The notes under the pieces are model-generated. The model was not told the origin of the DNA, made no database searches, and saw only the letters and a program-made list of their open reading frames with translations. This document shows positions 1-5,975 of a stretch of DNA of 6,259 nucleotides, piece after piece. Position 1 is the stretch's first letter, and the number at the start of each line of letters is the position of its first letter. The translations under genes were made by a program, and so were the position numbers. This stretch comes from Cloacibacterium caeni_C (GTDB lineage Bacteria; Bacteroidota; Bacteroidia; Flavobacteriales; Weeksellaceae), in contig DITA01000116.1 of NCBI GenBank assembly GCA_002422665.1, positions 1 through 6,259 on the forward strand. The letters run 5' to 3'.

Positions 1-44
1 TCAGTCTAATAATATTTTAGTAATACGAATTAGAGATTAATTCT

Positions 45-52
45 TAATTTTG
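45..52 (+). promoter_or_regulatory. Candidate -7 promoter element of folE (TAnnTTTG)
   Basis: The sequence TAATTTTG matches the Bacteroidota -7 consensus TAnnTTTG exactly. Transcription would start a few bases downstream, near 57-60, leaving a leader of about 10 nt before the ATG at 70. No good TTTG-type -33 element is visible at the expected spacing; the nearest TTAG, at 17-20, is poor. The element overlaps the GTG at 52, which argues against that codon as the start of folE. The match to the consensus is seen directly; promoter activity is inferred. Confidence 0.45.
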
Positions 53-69
53 TGACATTATTTCAGACT

Positions 70-735
70 ATGAGTAACTTTTTTGAAAACGATGATGATG
101 TTTTTACAGGCAAAGACCATACTCCGCTTCGTGAGGATGCTTTCGTAAAGACACCAGAAGAAAAAATAAAAATTATAGAAGAAAAGTTTGCAGAGATTAT
201 GCACACTTTGGGTCTTGATATGACCGATGATTCCCTGAAAGATTCTCCAAAACGTGTTGCTAAGATGTATGTAAACGAAATTTTTGGTGGACTTCTGCCA
301 GAAAACAAACCGGGGATTTCTACTTTCAGCAATAAATATAAGTACAGACAAATGCTGGTAGAGAAAGACATTACCGTGTACTCTTTCTGTGAGCATCATT
401 TTTTACCCATTATTGGCAAAGCGCACGTTGCTTACATTTCAAACGGAGACGTAGTTGGACTTTCTAAAATTAATAGAATTGTAGATTATTACGCAAAACG
501 TCCGCAAGTTCAGGAAAGATTAACGATGCAAATTGTAGATGCATTGAAAGAAGCACTCGGGACTAAAGATGTAGCTTGTATTATAGATGCAAAACACCTT
601 TGCGTAAATTGTAGAGGAATAAAAGACACAGCTAGTTCTACCATCACCGCAGAATTAAGCGGGATTTTTAGAACCAATCCTATTACCAGACAAGAATTCT
701 TGCATTATGTAGGAAGTCATGCGAAGTTGGATTAG
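70..735 (+). CDS. folE: GTP cyclohydrolase I (FolE)
   Basis: This is a cytosolic zinc enzyme that converts GTP to 7,8-dihydroneopterin triphosphate, the first step of tetrahydrofolate (and queuosine-type pterin) synthesis. From the ATG at 70 it has 221 residues, close to the 222 of E. coli FolE. The zinc ligands are visible: Cys107 and His110 in the CEHH motif, and Cys178 in the HLCVNCRGIKD motif. The spacing of 71 residues between the two Cys equals that in E. coli (110/181). The GLSKINRIV and KRPQVQERLT signatures follow, and the C-terminal TRQEFL matches the family end. A GTG at 52 would add six residues but lies in the likely -7 element, so ATG70 is preferred. The N-terminal 30 residues are acidic and variable, as is usual. 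The next gene starts 43 nt after the stop with no terminator between. Confidence 0.96.
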   Translation: MSNFFENDDDVFTGKDHTPLREDAFVKTPEEKIKIIEEKFAEIMHTLGLDMTDDSLKDSPKRVAKMYVNEIFGGLLPENKPGISTFSNKYKYRQMLVEKDITVYSFCEHHFLPIIGKAHVAYISNGDVVGLSKINRIVDYYAKRPQVQERLTMQIVDALKEALGTKDVACIIDAKHLCVNCRGIKDTASSTITAELSGIFRTNPITRQEFLHYVGSHAKLD

Positions 736-741
736 GAATTT

Positions 742-773
742 GATAATTTGAAAATAAGATAATTTGAAAATTT
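742..773 (+). repeat. Tandem 16-bp direct repeat in the folE-lipoprotein gap
   Basis: Two adjacent 16-bp units, at 742-757 and 758-773, share their first 14 bases exactly (GATAATTTGAAAAT). They fill most of the 43-nt gap between folE and the lipoprotein gene and end six bases before its ATG. Each copy contains an AATTTG core that resembles, but does not fully match, the TAnnTTTG promoter element. From general familiarity, similar AATTTGAAAAT strings recur in flavobacterial intergenic DNA, so this may be part of a dispersed repeat; that was not tested. Confidence 0.7.
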
Positions 774-778
774 TAGAA

Positions 779-1195
779 ATGAAGAAAATACTACTAATAT
801 TTATTTTAATCATATTTTCAAATTGTCAAGACCATAAAATTGAAAATAATTTTAAGTCTCAAGAGAATCAAATATTAACTGTAGAAGAAGATTTCAATAC
901 TTTTTTTGAAAAATTTAAAAAAGATTCTGTTTTTCAAAAGCAACGAGTTGTTTTTCCTTTGAAAGTTAGAGTTTTTAATATAGATAATTTAAAAACAGAA
1001 GAAAATAGTTTAGAAGAAAAAAACTATGAACTTCTTAGAATAGATGAAAATGAAGTTTCTATTGAGAAGAAAATTTCTAAAGATTCAGTAAAAATTATTT
1101 TGAAAGGAAAAGATAATGGAATTTATATTGAAACTCAATTTTTAAAAGATAAAGGAATTTGGAAATTAGAGTCATATAATGATCAATCCACATAA
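779..1195 (+). CDS. Small predicted lipoprotein, DUF4348-like
   Basis: This gene encodes a 138-residue protein with a lipoprotein-type signal: MKK, then a hydrophobic run of about ten residues, then FSNC with Cys16 as the predicted lipidated residue. Asn at -1 is atypical for a lipobox (normally Gly/Ala/Ser), so lipidation is likely but not certain. The mature part is charged and rich in Lys, Glu, Asn and Ile. Residues 39-61 (F..FF.KF..DSVFQKQRVVFPL) and the end (GIWKLESYND) resemble, from memory, the DUF4348 family of Bacteroidota lipoproteins, whose function is unknown. A TTG at 764 could add five residues, but it lies in the upstream repeat and would disturb the signal peptide, so ATG779 is chosen. 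GC is very low: hand counts of four 60-base lines give about 21%, against 37-43% in sampled folE, cysS and malQ lines. The gene may be co-transcribed with folE. Confidence 0.8.
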   Translation: MKKILLIFILIIFSNCQDHKIENNFKSQENQILTVEEDFNTFFEKFKKDSVFQKQRVVFPLKVRVFNIDNLKTEENSLEEKNYELLRIDENEVSIEKKISKDSVKIILKGKDNGIYIETQFLKDKGIWKLESYNDQST

Positions 1196-1198
1196 ATT

Positions 1199-1261
1199 AT
1201 GACCAGATTTAAAAAAATATCACACCAGATTTTTACAACTACAATTATTTGTTGTTGCTGA
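1199..1261 (+). CDS. Putative Cys-codon leader peptide upstream of cysS
   Basis: An ATG-started ORF of 20 codons ends with TGT TGT TGC TGA, so the peptide finishes TTTIICCC. It begins three bases after the stop of the lipoprotein gene and ends 50 nt before the cysS ATG. A run of codons for the amino acid that the next gene's enzyme charges, placed just before a stop, is the layout of leader peptides that sense tRNA charging. No family is recognised and no classical attenuator (hairpin plus T run) follows. The GUUGU of the Cys codons (1251-1255) can pair with ACAAC at 1235-1239, and GUUGC (1254-1258) with GCAAC at 1314-1318, which includes the last base of the cysS start codon; both stems are only 5 bp. 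The ORF is in frame with the lipoprotein gene, so a read-through extension or a chance ORF remains possible. Confidence 0.45.
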   Translation: MTRFKKISHQIFTTTIICCC

Positions 1262-1311
1262 TTTTTATGTTTTCAACTTTTATCTTAAACTTTACCTCAA
1301 CCTAAAAAATT

Positions 1312-2799
1312 ATGCAACTTAAAATATACAATTCGCTTTCTGCGGAAAAAGAAATTTTCACCCCTATTAACGGAAAAAAAGTAGGAATGTACGTTTGTGG
1401 ACCTACCGTTTACAGCAATGTGCACCTTGGAAACGTGAGAACTTTTATGAATTTCGACTTCATTTATAGAAGTTTGAAACATTTGGGTTATGATGTTCGT
1501 TACGTAAGAAATATTACAGATGCAGGACATTTAACAGACGATGGAGATGTAAATAACGACCGTTTCGTGAAGCAGTCTCGTCTCGAGAAACTAGAACCTA
1601 TGGAAATTGTACAAAAATACACCGTAGATTTTCATAAAGTTTTAGAAAAATTTAATCTTTTGCCTCCCACGATTGAGCCTACTGCAACTGGTCACATCAT
1701 CGAACAAATAGAACTCACCAAAGATTTAATCGAAAAAGGTCTAGCTTATGAAAGCAACGGTTCTGTTTATTTTGATGTGCGTGCTTACAACGAAAAAGGC
1801 GGAAATTACGGAGAACTTTCCAAAAGAAATATAGACGAACTTTTTGCCAATACTCGTGATTTAGACGGACAAAACGAAAAGAAAAATCCACAAGATTTTG
1901 CCCTTTGGAAAAAAGCAAGTCCAGAACATATTATGAAATGGATTTCACCTTGGGGTGAAGGTTTCCCTGGTTGGCATCTAGAATGTACCGCAATGTCTAC
2001 CAAGTATTTAGGCGAACAATTTGATATTCACGGAGGTGGAATGGATCTTAAATTTCCGCACCACGAATGCGAAATTGCACAAGGAAAAGGTTGCAACGGT
2101 GTTTCGCCAGTGAAATATTGGATGCATGCAAATATGCTCACCATGAACGGGCAAAGAATGAGTAAATCTACAGGAAACTACATTCTACCGCAGCAATTAA
2201 TTTCTGGTGAAAATGATTTTTTTGAAAAACCATTTCATCCAACTGTAGTTCGTTTTAATTTTTTACAAGCGCATTACAGAAGCGTTCTTGATATTTCAAA
2301 CGAAGCAATGTTGGCTTCAGAAAAGGGATTTCAACGATTGATGGAATCTTTGAAAACGCTATCAGCAATCGGCAATCAGCAATCGGCAGAAAGCGGAAAG
2401 CAGAAAGCAGAAAGCGATTTTAATCTAAATTCATGGAAACAGAAGTGTTATGATGCATTGAATGATGATTTCAATTCGCCAATTTTAATTTCTCATCTTT
2501 TTGAAGCAGTAAGTTTTATTTTTAAACTGAAAGATGGTAAAGAAAATATTACTTCTGAAGATTTAGAAGAATTAAAAACCTTAATGAACGCTTTTGTGTT
2601 TGATGTTTTAGGTTTACAAAATATTGAAGAAAATAACAATTCAAAATTAGACCAAACATTACAAGTACTCATAGAACTTAGAAATCAAGCCAGAAAAGCC
2701 AAAAATTTTGAACTTTCTGACCAAATTCGTGATAAGTTATTAGAACAAGGCATAGAACTGAAAGACGGAAGAGAAGGAACTTCTTACGTTTTAAATTAA
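1312..2799 (+). CDS. cysS: Cysteinyl-tRNA synthetase (CysRS)
   Basis: This cytosolic class I aminoacyl-tRNA synthetase attaches cysteine to tRNA-Cys using ATP. The Rossmann core begins with YVCGPTVY and carries HLGN (38-41, the HIGH-type motif). Zinc ligands by alignment with E. coli are Cys29, Cys225, His250 and Glu254; the Cys225-His250 spacing of 25 matches the E. coli 209/234 pair. The signature loop is RMSKS (282-286), with Arg in place of the first Lys of KMSKS. GWHLEC, FDIHGGGMDL and FPHHECEIAQ are all present. The DALR-type helical region follows from about residue 370, ending in a region with RNQARKAKNFELSDQIRD. At 495 residues it is longer than the E. coli enzyme (461), partly because of a Gln/Ser/Lys-rich stretch at 351-368 encoded by a heptamer repeat. 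The start at 1312 is preceded by an A-rich stretch and gives a normal N-terminus. Confidence 0.97.
   Translation: MQLKIYNSLSAEKEIFTPINGKKVGMYVCGPTVYSNVHLGNVRTFMNFDFIYRSLKHLGYDVRYVRNITDAGHLTDDGDVNNDRFVKQSRLEKLEPMEIVQKYTVDFHKVLEKFNLLPPTIEPTATGHIIEQIELTKDLIEKGLAYESNGSVYFDVRAYNEKGGNYGELSKRNIDELFANTRDLDGQNEKKNPQDFALWKKASPEHIMKWISPWGEGFPGWHLECTAMSTKYLGEQFDIHGGGMDLKFPHHECEIAQGKGCNGVSPVKYWMHANMLTMNGQRMSKSTGNYILPQQLISGENDFFEKPFHPTVVRFNFLQAHYRSVLDISNEAMLASEKGFQRLMESLKTLSAIGNQQSAESGKQKAESDFNLNSWKQKCYDALNDDFNSPILISHLFEAVSFIFKLKDGKENITSEDLEELKTLMNAFVFDVLGLQNIEENNNSKLDQTLQVLIELRNQARKAKNFELSDQIRDKLLEQGIELKDGREGTSYVLN
2361..2416 (+). repeat. Eight 7-bp units inside the cysS reading frame
   Basis: The 56 bases divide exactly into eight heptamers: ATCAGCA and ATCGGCA alternating twice (a perfect 14-bp tandem, 2361-2374 and 2375-2388), then GAAAGCG, GAAAGCA, GAAAGCA, GAAAGCG (2389-2416). 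All units share the form RNNRGCR. Because seven is not a multiple of three, successive units are read in different frames; this gives residues 351-368 (SAIGNQQSAESGKQKAES), a low-complexity hydrophilic linker between the catalytic core and the C-terminal helical domain. Gain or loss of units other than in threes would shift the frame of an essential gene. Confidence 0.9.
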
Positions 2800-2822
2800 A
2801 AAAAATCAAATTTTTATAATAT

Positions 2823-2868
2823 ACCCTTTTTGTGTTCTAAATGCAGAAAGGGTTTTTTGTTTTCTTGA
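2823..2868 (+). terminator. Rho-independent terminator after cysS
   Basis: ACCCTTTTTGTGT (2823-2835) pairs with ATGCAGAAAGGGT (2841-2853), a 13-bp stem that includes three G-U wobbles and a 5-base loop. It is followed by a T-rich tail (six T from 2853, then GTTTTCTT). It lies 24 nt after the cysS stop and is the first convincing terminator downstream of folE, so it probably ends the folE-lipoprotein-cysS region. Confidence 0.88.
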
Positions 2869-3077
2869 AAATAGACTCCTGATTGTAAATTGGGAATACT
2901 TTTCACTAAAAATCATAAATTTTCAGTAGAATAAAATTTTTTTTAAAATACCTTGATTTTTTAGACACATTACTAGATATTATTGTATCATTAAGAGATA
3001 TTAAATCCCTTTGTTTAAGGCATAAATTATCAGAAACAAATTAAAAATCATGTAATTAATTTTTTCTAAAGCATATA
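2869..3077. other. Gene-free region upstream of malQ
   Basis: No convincing ORF was found on either strand; a 36-codon minus-strand ORF starting at 2916 runs straight through the cysS terminator and is not credible. The stretch is strongly AT-rich. It holds a direct repeat AGATATTA at 2975-2982 and 2996-3003, whose starts are 21 bp apart (two helical turns), and a small dyad TTAAA/TTTAA at 3001-3005 and 3014-3018. No known riboswitch or RNA gene is recognised. It may hold upstream control sites for malQ, but that is inference. Confidence 0.4.
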
Positions 3078-3085
3078 TATTTTTG
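3078..3085 (+). promoter_or_regulatory. Candidate -7 promoter element of malQ
   Basis: TATTTTTG matches the Bacteroidota TAnnTTTG consensus. The expected start of transcription, about 3090, leaves a leader of roughly 25 nt ending in an A-rich stretch before the ATG at 3115. The -33 region is weak, with no TTTG at 17-23 bp upstream. A second, imperfect element TAAATTCG follows at 3086-3093 and could serve instead. Confidence 0.45.
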
Positions 3086-3114
3086 TAAATTCGTGATTTG
3101 AAAAACGAAAAAAA

Positions 3115-5766
3115 ATGAAATTAAATTTCACTATTAATTATGGAACTGAGTTTGGGCAGAGGTTAGCCATTCAAGTTTCTGAAGGGAAAAATGTGAAAAC
3201 ACATGACCTTCATTTCTCCGATAATAGAAATTGGAAGGGCGAAATCGATTTTTTCTCTAAATCTATAGAATACAAATATTTGGTTCTAGATGCTAATAAT
3301 CAAATCATTAATGAGGAGATTTGCCATCATAGATTGAATTTTGTGAATAATTTCCAAGAGTATAACATTTACGATGTCTGGAACAATAAAAATTTCCCCG
3401 AAAACTATCTCAATAATAAAATTCTTCACAATAAACTAGGAGATTTCAAAGCAGAGAAAGTTGCCATTCTTAAGAAACATACGCATCATTTCAGAATAGA
3501 AGCTCCGCTGTATTCGCCTGATTGGAAAATGGTGATTTTGGGAAATAATGAAGTTTTGGGTAACTGGAGTTATGCTGACGCTCCCAAAATGGCTCAAACT
3601 TCTGTTGGCGTTTGGGAATTGGCAGTAAATTTAAAAAAACAAAAAGAATTTGTACAGTATAAATACGGGATTTTCGACGAGAAAAAAGGTGAAGTTATTG
3701 CAGTAGAATACGGCGAAAACAGATTAGCTTTCCCGAATCAAGATGCAGAAGTTTTGCAAGTTCACGCAGATCATTATTTCAGATTTAATGCCGAACAGCT
3801 TTACAAAGCAGCTGGAGTTGCCATTCCTGTTTTCAGTTTAAGAAGCGAAAATGGTTTTGGAGTTGGTGAGTTTACCGATATTAAAAAATTAGCAGATTGG
3901 GCACATAAAACCAATCTTTCTATCATTCAGATTTTGCCAATTAATGATACTACCGCCAATTACAGTTGGACGGATTCTTATCCTTATGCTGCGATTTCGG
4001 TGTATGCATTGCATCCACAGTATTTGAGTTTAGAGAATCTGCAATTTTCAATTCCAGAAGATTTAAAAGTAGAATATAAGCACAAAAAAGATGAATTAAA
4101 TGCTGAAAAATTTGTGGATTATGAGCAAATGATTTCAGGAAAATGGAAATTCATCAAAGCTGTTTTTGAAGAAAATAAATCTGAAATTCTCAAAGACAAA
4201 GATTTCTTGAAATTCTTGAAAGAAAATGCAGATTGGCTGAAACCTTATGCTGCTTTTTGTGTTTTAAGAGACAAAAATAACACTCCGAATTTCAACAATT
4301 GGAAAACGCATAAAAAATACGTTGCAGGAAAAATTTCTCAATTTTTTGACGCGAAACATGCCGAATTTGAAAGCGTAATGCTTCATTCTTGGGTGCAATA
4401 TCAGTTGCATTTACAGTTAAAAGATGCTGTTGATTACACCCATGGTTTAGGAATTTCTCTTAAAGGAGATTTGCCAATCGGTATTTACAGATTTTCTGCC
4501 GATGCATGGACAGAGCCAGAACTTTTCGGGATGGATTTTCAAGCAGGTGCACCACCTGATGAATTCTCTGATTTAGGTCAAAACTGGGAATTCCCAACGT
4601 ATAACTGGGAAGTGATGAAAGAAAACAATTACGATTGGTGGAAAAAACGCTTTAACGTAATTGCGCGCTATTTTGATGCGATGAGAATAGACCATATTCT
4701 AGGGTTTTTCAGAATTTGGAGAATGCCAATGACTGCTACACAAGGGATTTTAGGATATTTTTATCCTGCGGTTCCTGTGACTTTGCAAGAGTTTTCGGCA
4801 AGACATATTCCATTTAATTATGATAGATATTGCAGACCTTTTATCAATGACCAAATTCTTTGGGATAATTTCGGTTACGAAAAAGAGGTTATTGCAGAAC
4901 ATTTCTTATATCAAGAAAATGGCGTGTATCATTTCAAACCAGAATATGATTCGCAAAGAAAATTAGTAGATTATTTTAAAACACATCCTAGAGATTGGAT
5001 GGAAGAAAAACTGATTTCACTTGCTGCTAATGTTTTATTCTTAACCGAAAATAATGGCGAAGACATTGTTTATCATCCAAGATTTAATATTCAAAAAACA
5101 TCTTCATATCAACATCTTTCTGATTGGGAAAAGAATGCATTGCATGAATTGTATATTGATTATTTCTTCAGAAGACAAGATGGACTTTGGCGTGAAAAAG
5201 CCATGGAAAAATTACCAATGCTTCTTTCTGCAACAGATATGTTAATTTGCGGCGAAGATTTAGGTTTGGTTCCAGATTGTGTTCCTGGTGTGATGGATGC
5301 TTTAGGAATTACAGCATTAAAAGTTCAGCGTTCGCCAAAAGAAGATGTTCCGTATTACAATCCTCAAAATGCAGGTTATATGAACGTAGTTACGGCTTCT
5401 TCTCACGACAGTTCTACATTAAGACAATGGTGGAAAGAAAACAGAGAACTTACACAAAATTATTATAATAATCAGCTTAATCAATACGGAACTGCGCCTT
5501 CGGAACTTCTTCCAGAATTGGCAGAGATTATTATGAAACAGCATTTGCATTCTCAAGCAATGTTAGCGATTTTCCCAATTCAAGAGTATTTTGCTACAGA
5601 TTATGAAATTGTAAATCCTTATGCAGATGACGAGAGAATCAATAATCCAGCGGTTTTCCCTCATTATTGGAGATATAGAATGCATATTGCACTAGAAGAT
5701 TTATTACAAAAAGAACATTTTAATGATAAAATTGCACAGTTTGTAAGTGAATCAAACAGACAATAA
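3115..5766 (+). CDS. malQ: 4-alpha-glucanotransferase with two CBM20 modules (GH77, DPE2-like)
   Basis: This is an amylomaltase/disproportionating enzyme that transfers alpha-1,4-glucan segments between maltodextrins or glycogen and glucose acceptors; with no signal peptide it should be cytosolic. Residues 1 to about 100 look like a degenerate starch-binding CBM20 module. A clearer CBM20 spans about 122-215, with LGNNEVLGNWSYADAPKM (142-159) and the following VWELAV and YKYGI strands. The GH77 catalytic domain runs from about 230 to 870: GVAIPVFSLRS, GDLPIGIY (451-458), GAPPDEFSDLGQNW (478-491). By alignment with E. coli MalQ (D448, E496, D548), the nucleophile is Asp526 (MRIDH), the acid/base Glu714 (CGEDLG) and the transition-state Asp is Asp765 (SSHDSS). 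The first two are 188 residues apart instead of 48, an insertion of about 140 residues as in plant DPE2. No other starch or glycogen genes lie in the window, and the gene appears to be transcribed alone. Confidence 0.95.
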   Translation: MKLNFTINYGTEFGQRLAIQVSEGKNVKTHDLHFSDNRNWKGEIDFFSKSIEYKYLVLDANNQIINEEICHHRLNFVNNFQEYNIYDVWNNKNFPENYLNNKILHNKLGDFKAEKVAILKKHTHHFRIEAPLYSPDWKMVILGNNEVLGNWSYADAPKMAQTSVGVWELAVNLKKQKEFVQYKYGIFDEKKGEVIAVEYGENRLAFPNQDAEVLQVHADHYFRFNAEQLYKAAGVAIPVFSLRSENGFGVGEFTDIKKLADWAHKTNLSIIQILPINDTTANYSWTDSYPYAAISVYALHPQYLSLENLQFSIPEDLKVEYKHKKDELNAEKFVDYEQMISGKWKFIKAVFEENKSEILKDKDFLKFLKENADWLKPYAAFCVLRDKNNTPNFNNWKTHKKYVAGKISQFFDAKHAEFESVMLHSWVQYQLHLQLKDAVDYTHGLGISLKGDLPIGIYRFSADAWTEPELFGMDFQAGAPPDEFSDLGQNWEFPTYNWEVMKENNYDWWKKRFNVIARYFDAMRIDHILGFFRIWRMPMTATQGILGYFYPAVPVTLQEFSARHIPFNYDRYCRPFINDQILWDNFGYEKEVIAEHFLYQENGVYHFKPEYDSQRKLVDYFKTHPRDWMEEKLISLAANVLFLTENNGEDIVYHPRFNIQKTSSYQHLSDWEKNALHELYIDYFFRRQDGLWREKAMEKLPMLLSATDMLICGEDLGLVPDCVPGVMDALGITALKVQRSPKEDVPYYNPQNAGYMNVVTASSHDSSTLRQWWKENRELTQNYYNNQLNQYGTAPSELLPELAEIIMKQHLHSQAMLAIFPIQEYFATDYEIVNPYADDERINNPAVFPHYWRYRMHIALEDLLQKEHFNDKIAQFVSESNRQ

Positions 5767-5795
5767 TTGAGATTAAAATTACTCAGTTACACAAT

Positions 5796-5833
5796 AAAAA
5801 AGTTAAAATCGAGTTTAGATTTTAACTTTTTTT
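5796..5833 (+). terminator. Rho-independent terminator after malQ
   Basis: AAAAAAGTTAAAATC (5796-5810) pairs perfectly with GATTTTAACTTTTTT (5818-5832) around a 7-base loop, a 15-bp stem that runs into seven T (5827-5833). It begins 29 nt after the malQ stop. The A run on the other side would allow it to act in both directions. It separates malQ from the downstream exported-protein gene. Confidence 0.88.
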
Positions 5834-5926
5834 ATTTTTCTATATCAAATTCTTAGTTAGTAAATATGGCTTAAATTCTACATTTTTAAAAAGATACAAC
5901 CTTTCGTTATCAAAAAATATAAAGTT

Positions 5927-5941
5927 TGGCACGTATTTTTA
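5927..5941 (+). promoter_or_regulatory. Candidate sigma-54-like (-24/-12) promoter
   Basis: TGGCACG at 5927-5933 is a perfect match to the -24 half of the sigma-54 consensus (TGGCACG-N4-TTGC). The -12 half is degenerate: the expected TTGC position (5938-5941) reads TTTA. If used, transcription would start near 5953 and give a leader of about 22 nt before the ATG at 5976. No exact TAnnTTTG element is present in the 5834-5975 intergenic stretch; the closest is TAAAGTTTG with one extra base, overlapping this site. The poor -12 half keeps confidence moderate. Confidence 0.4.
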
Positions 5942-5975
5942 ATAATGCATAATAGAACATTAAATAACTAAGAAG

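Noticed and set aside
52..69. GTG at 52 as the start of folE
   Set aside because: It adds only six residues not typical of the family and overlaps an exact TAnnTTTG promoter element; ATG at 70 gives the usual length.
58..399. Minus-strand ORFs of about 100 codons antisense to folE
   Set aside because: They are mirror images of a clearly coding gene, show no recognisable domain and have no start context of their own.
764..778. TTG at 764 as the start of the lipoprotein gene
   Set aside because: It lies inside the tandem repeat and puts an acidic residue before the MKK of a normal signal peptide; ATG at 779 is better.
1175..1180. TATAAT as a promoter for the leader ORF and cysS
   Set aside because: It is an E. 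coli-type -10 inside AT-rich coding sequence; the nearest TTTG (1158-1161) is only 13 bp upstream, and Bacteroidota promoters use TAnnTTTG.
1235..1255. ACAAC/GTTGT hairpin as a terminator before cysS
   Set aside because: The stem is only 5 bp with a large loop and no T run follows directly; it is mentioned only as possible leader RNA pairing.
2155..2169. RMSKS in place of KMSKS in CysRS as a defect
   Set aside because: The second Lys and both Ser are kept, and conservative variation at the first position is tolerated in this motif family; all other catalytic and zinc-binding features are intact.
2809..2916. Minus-strand 36-codon ORF downstream of cysS
   Set aside because: It reads through the cysS terminator hairpin, has no recognisable features and no supporting promoter.
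5054..5468. Short plus-strand ORFs in other frames inside malQ
   Set aside because: They fall within the conserved GH77 catalytic domain and are out-of-frame shadows with no family resemblance.
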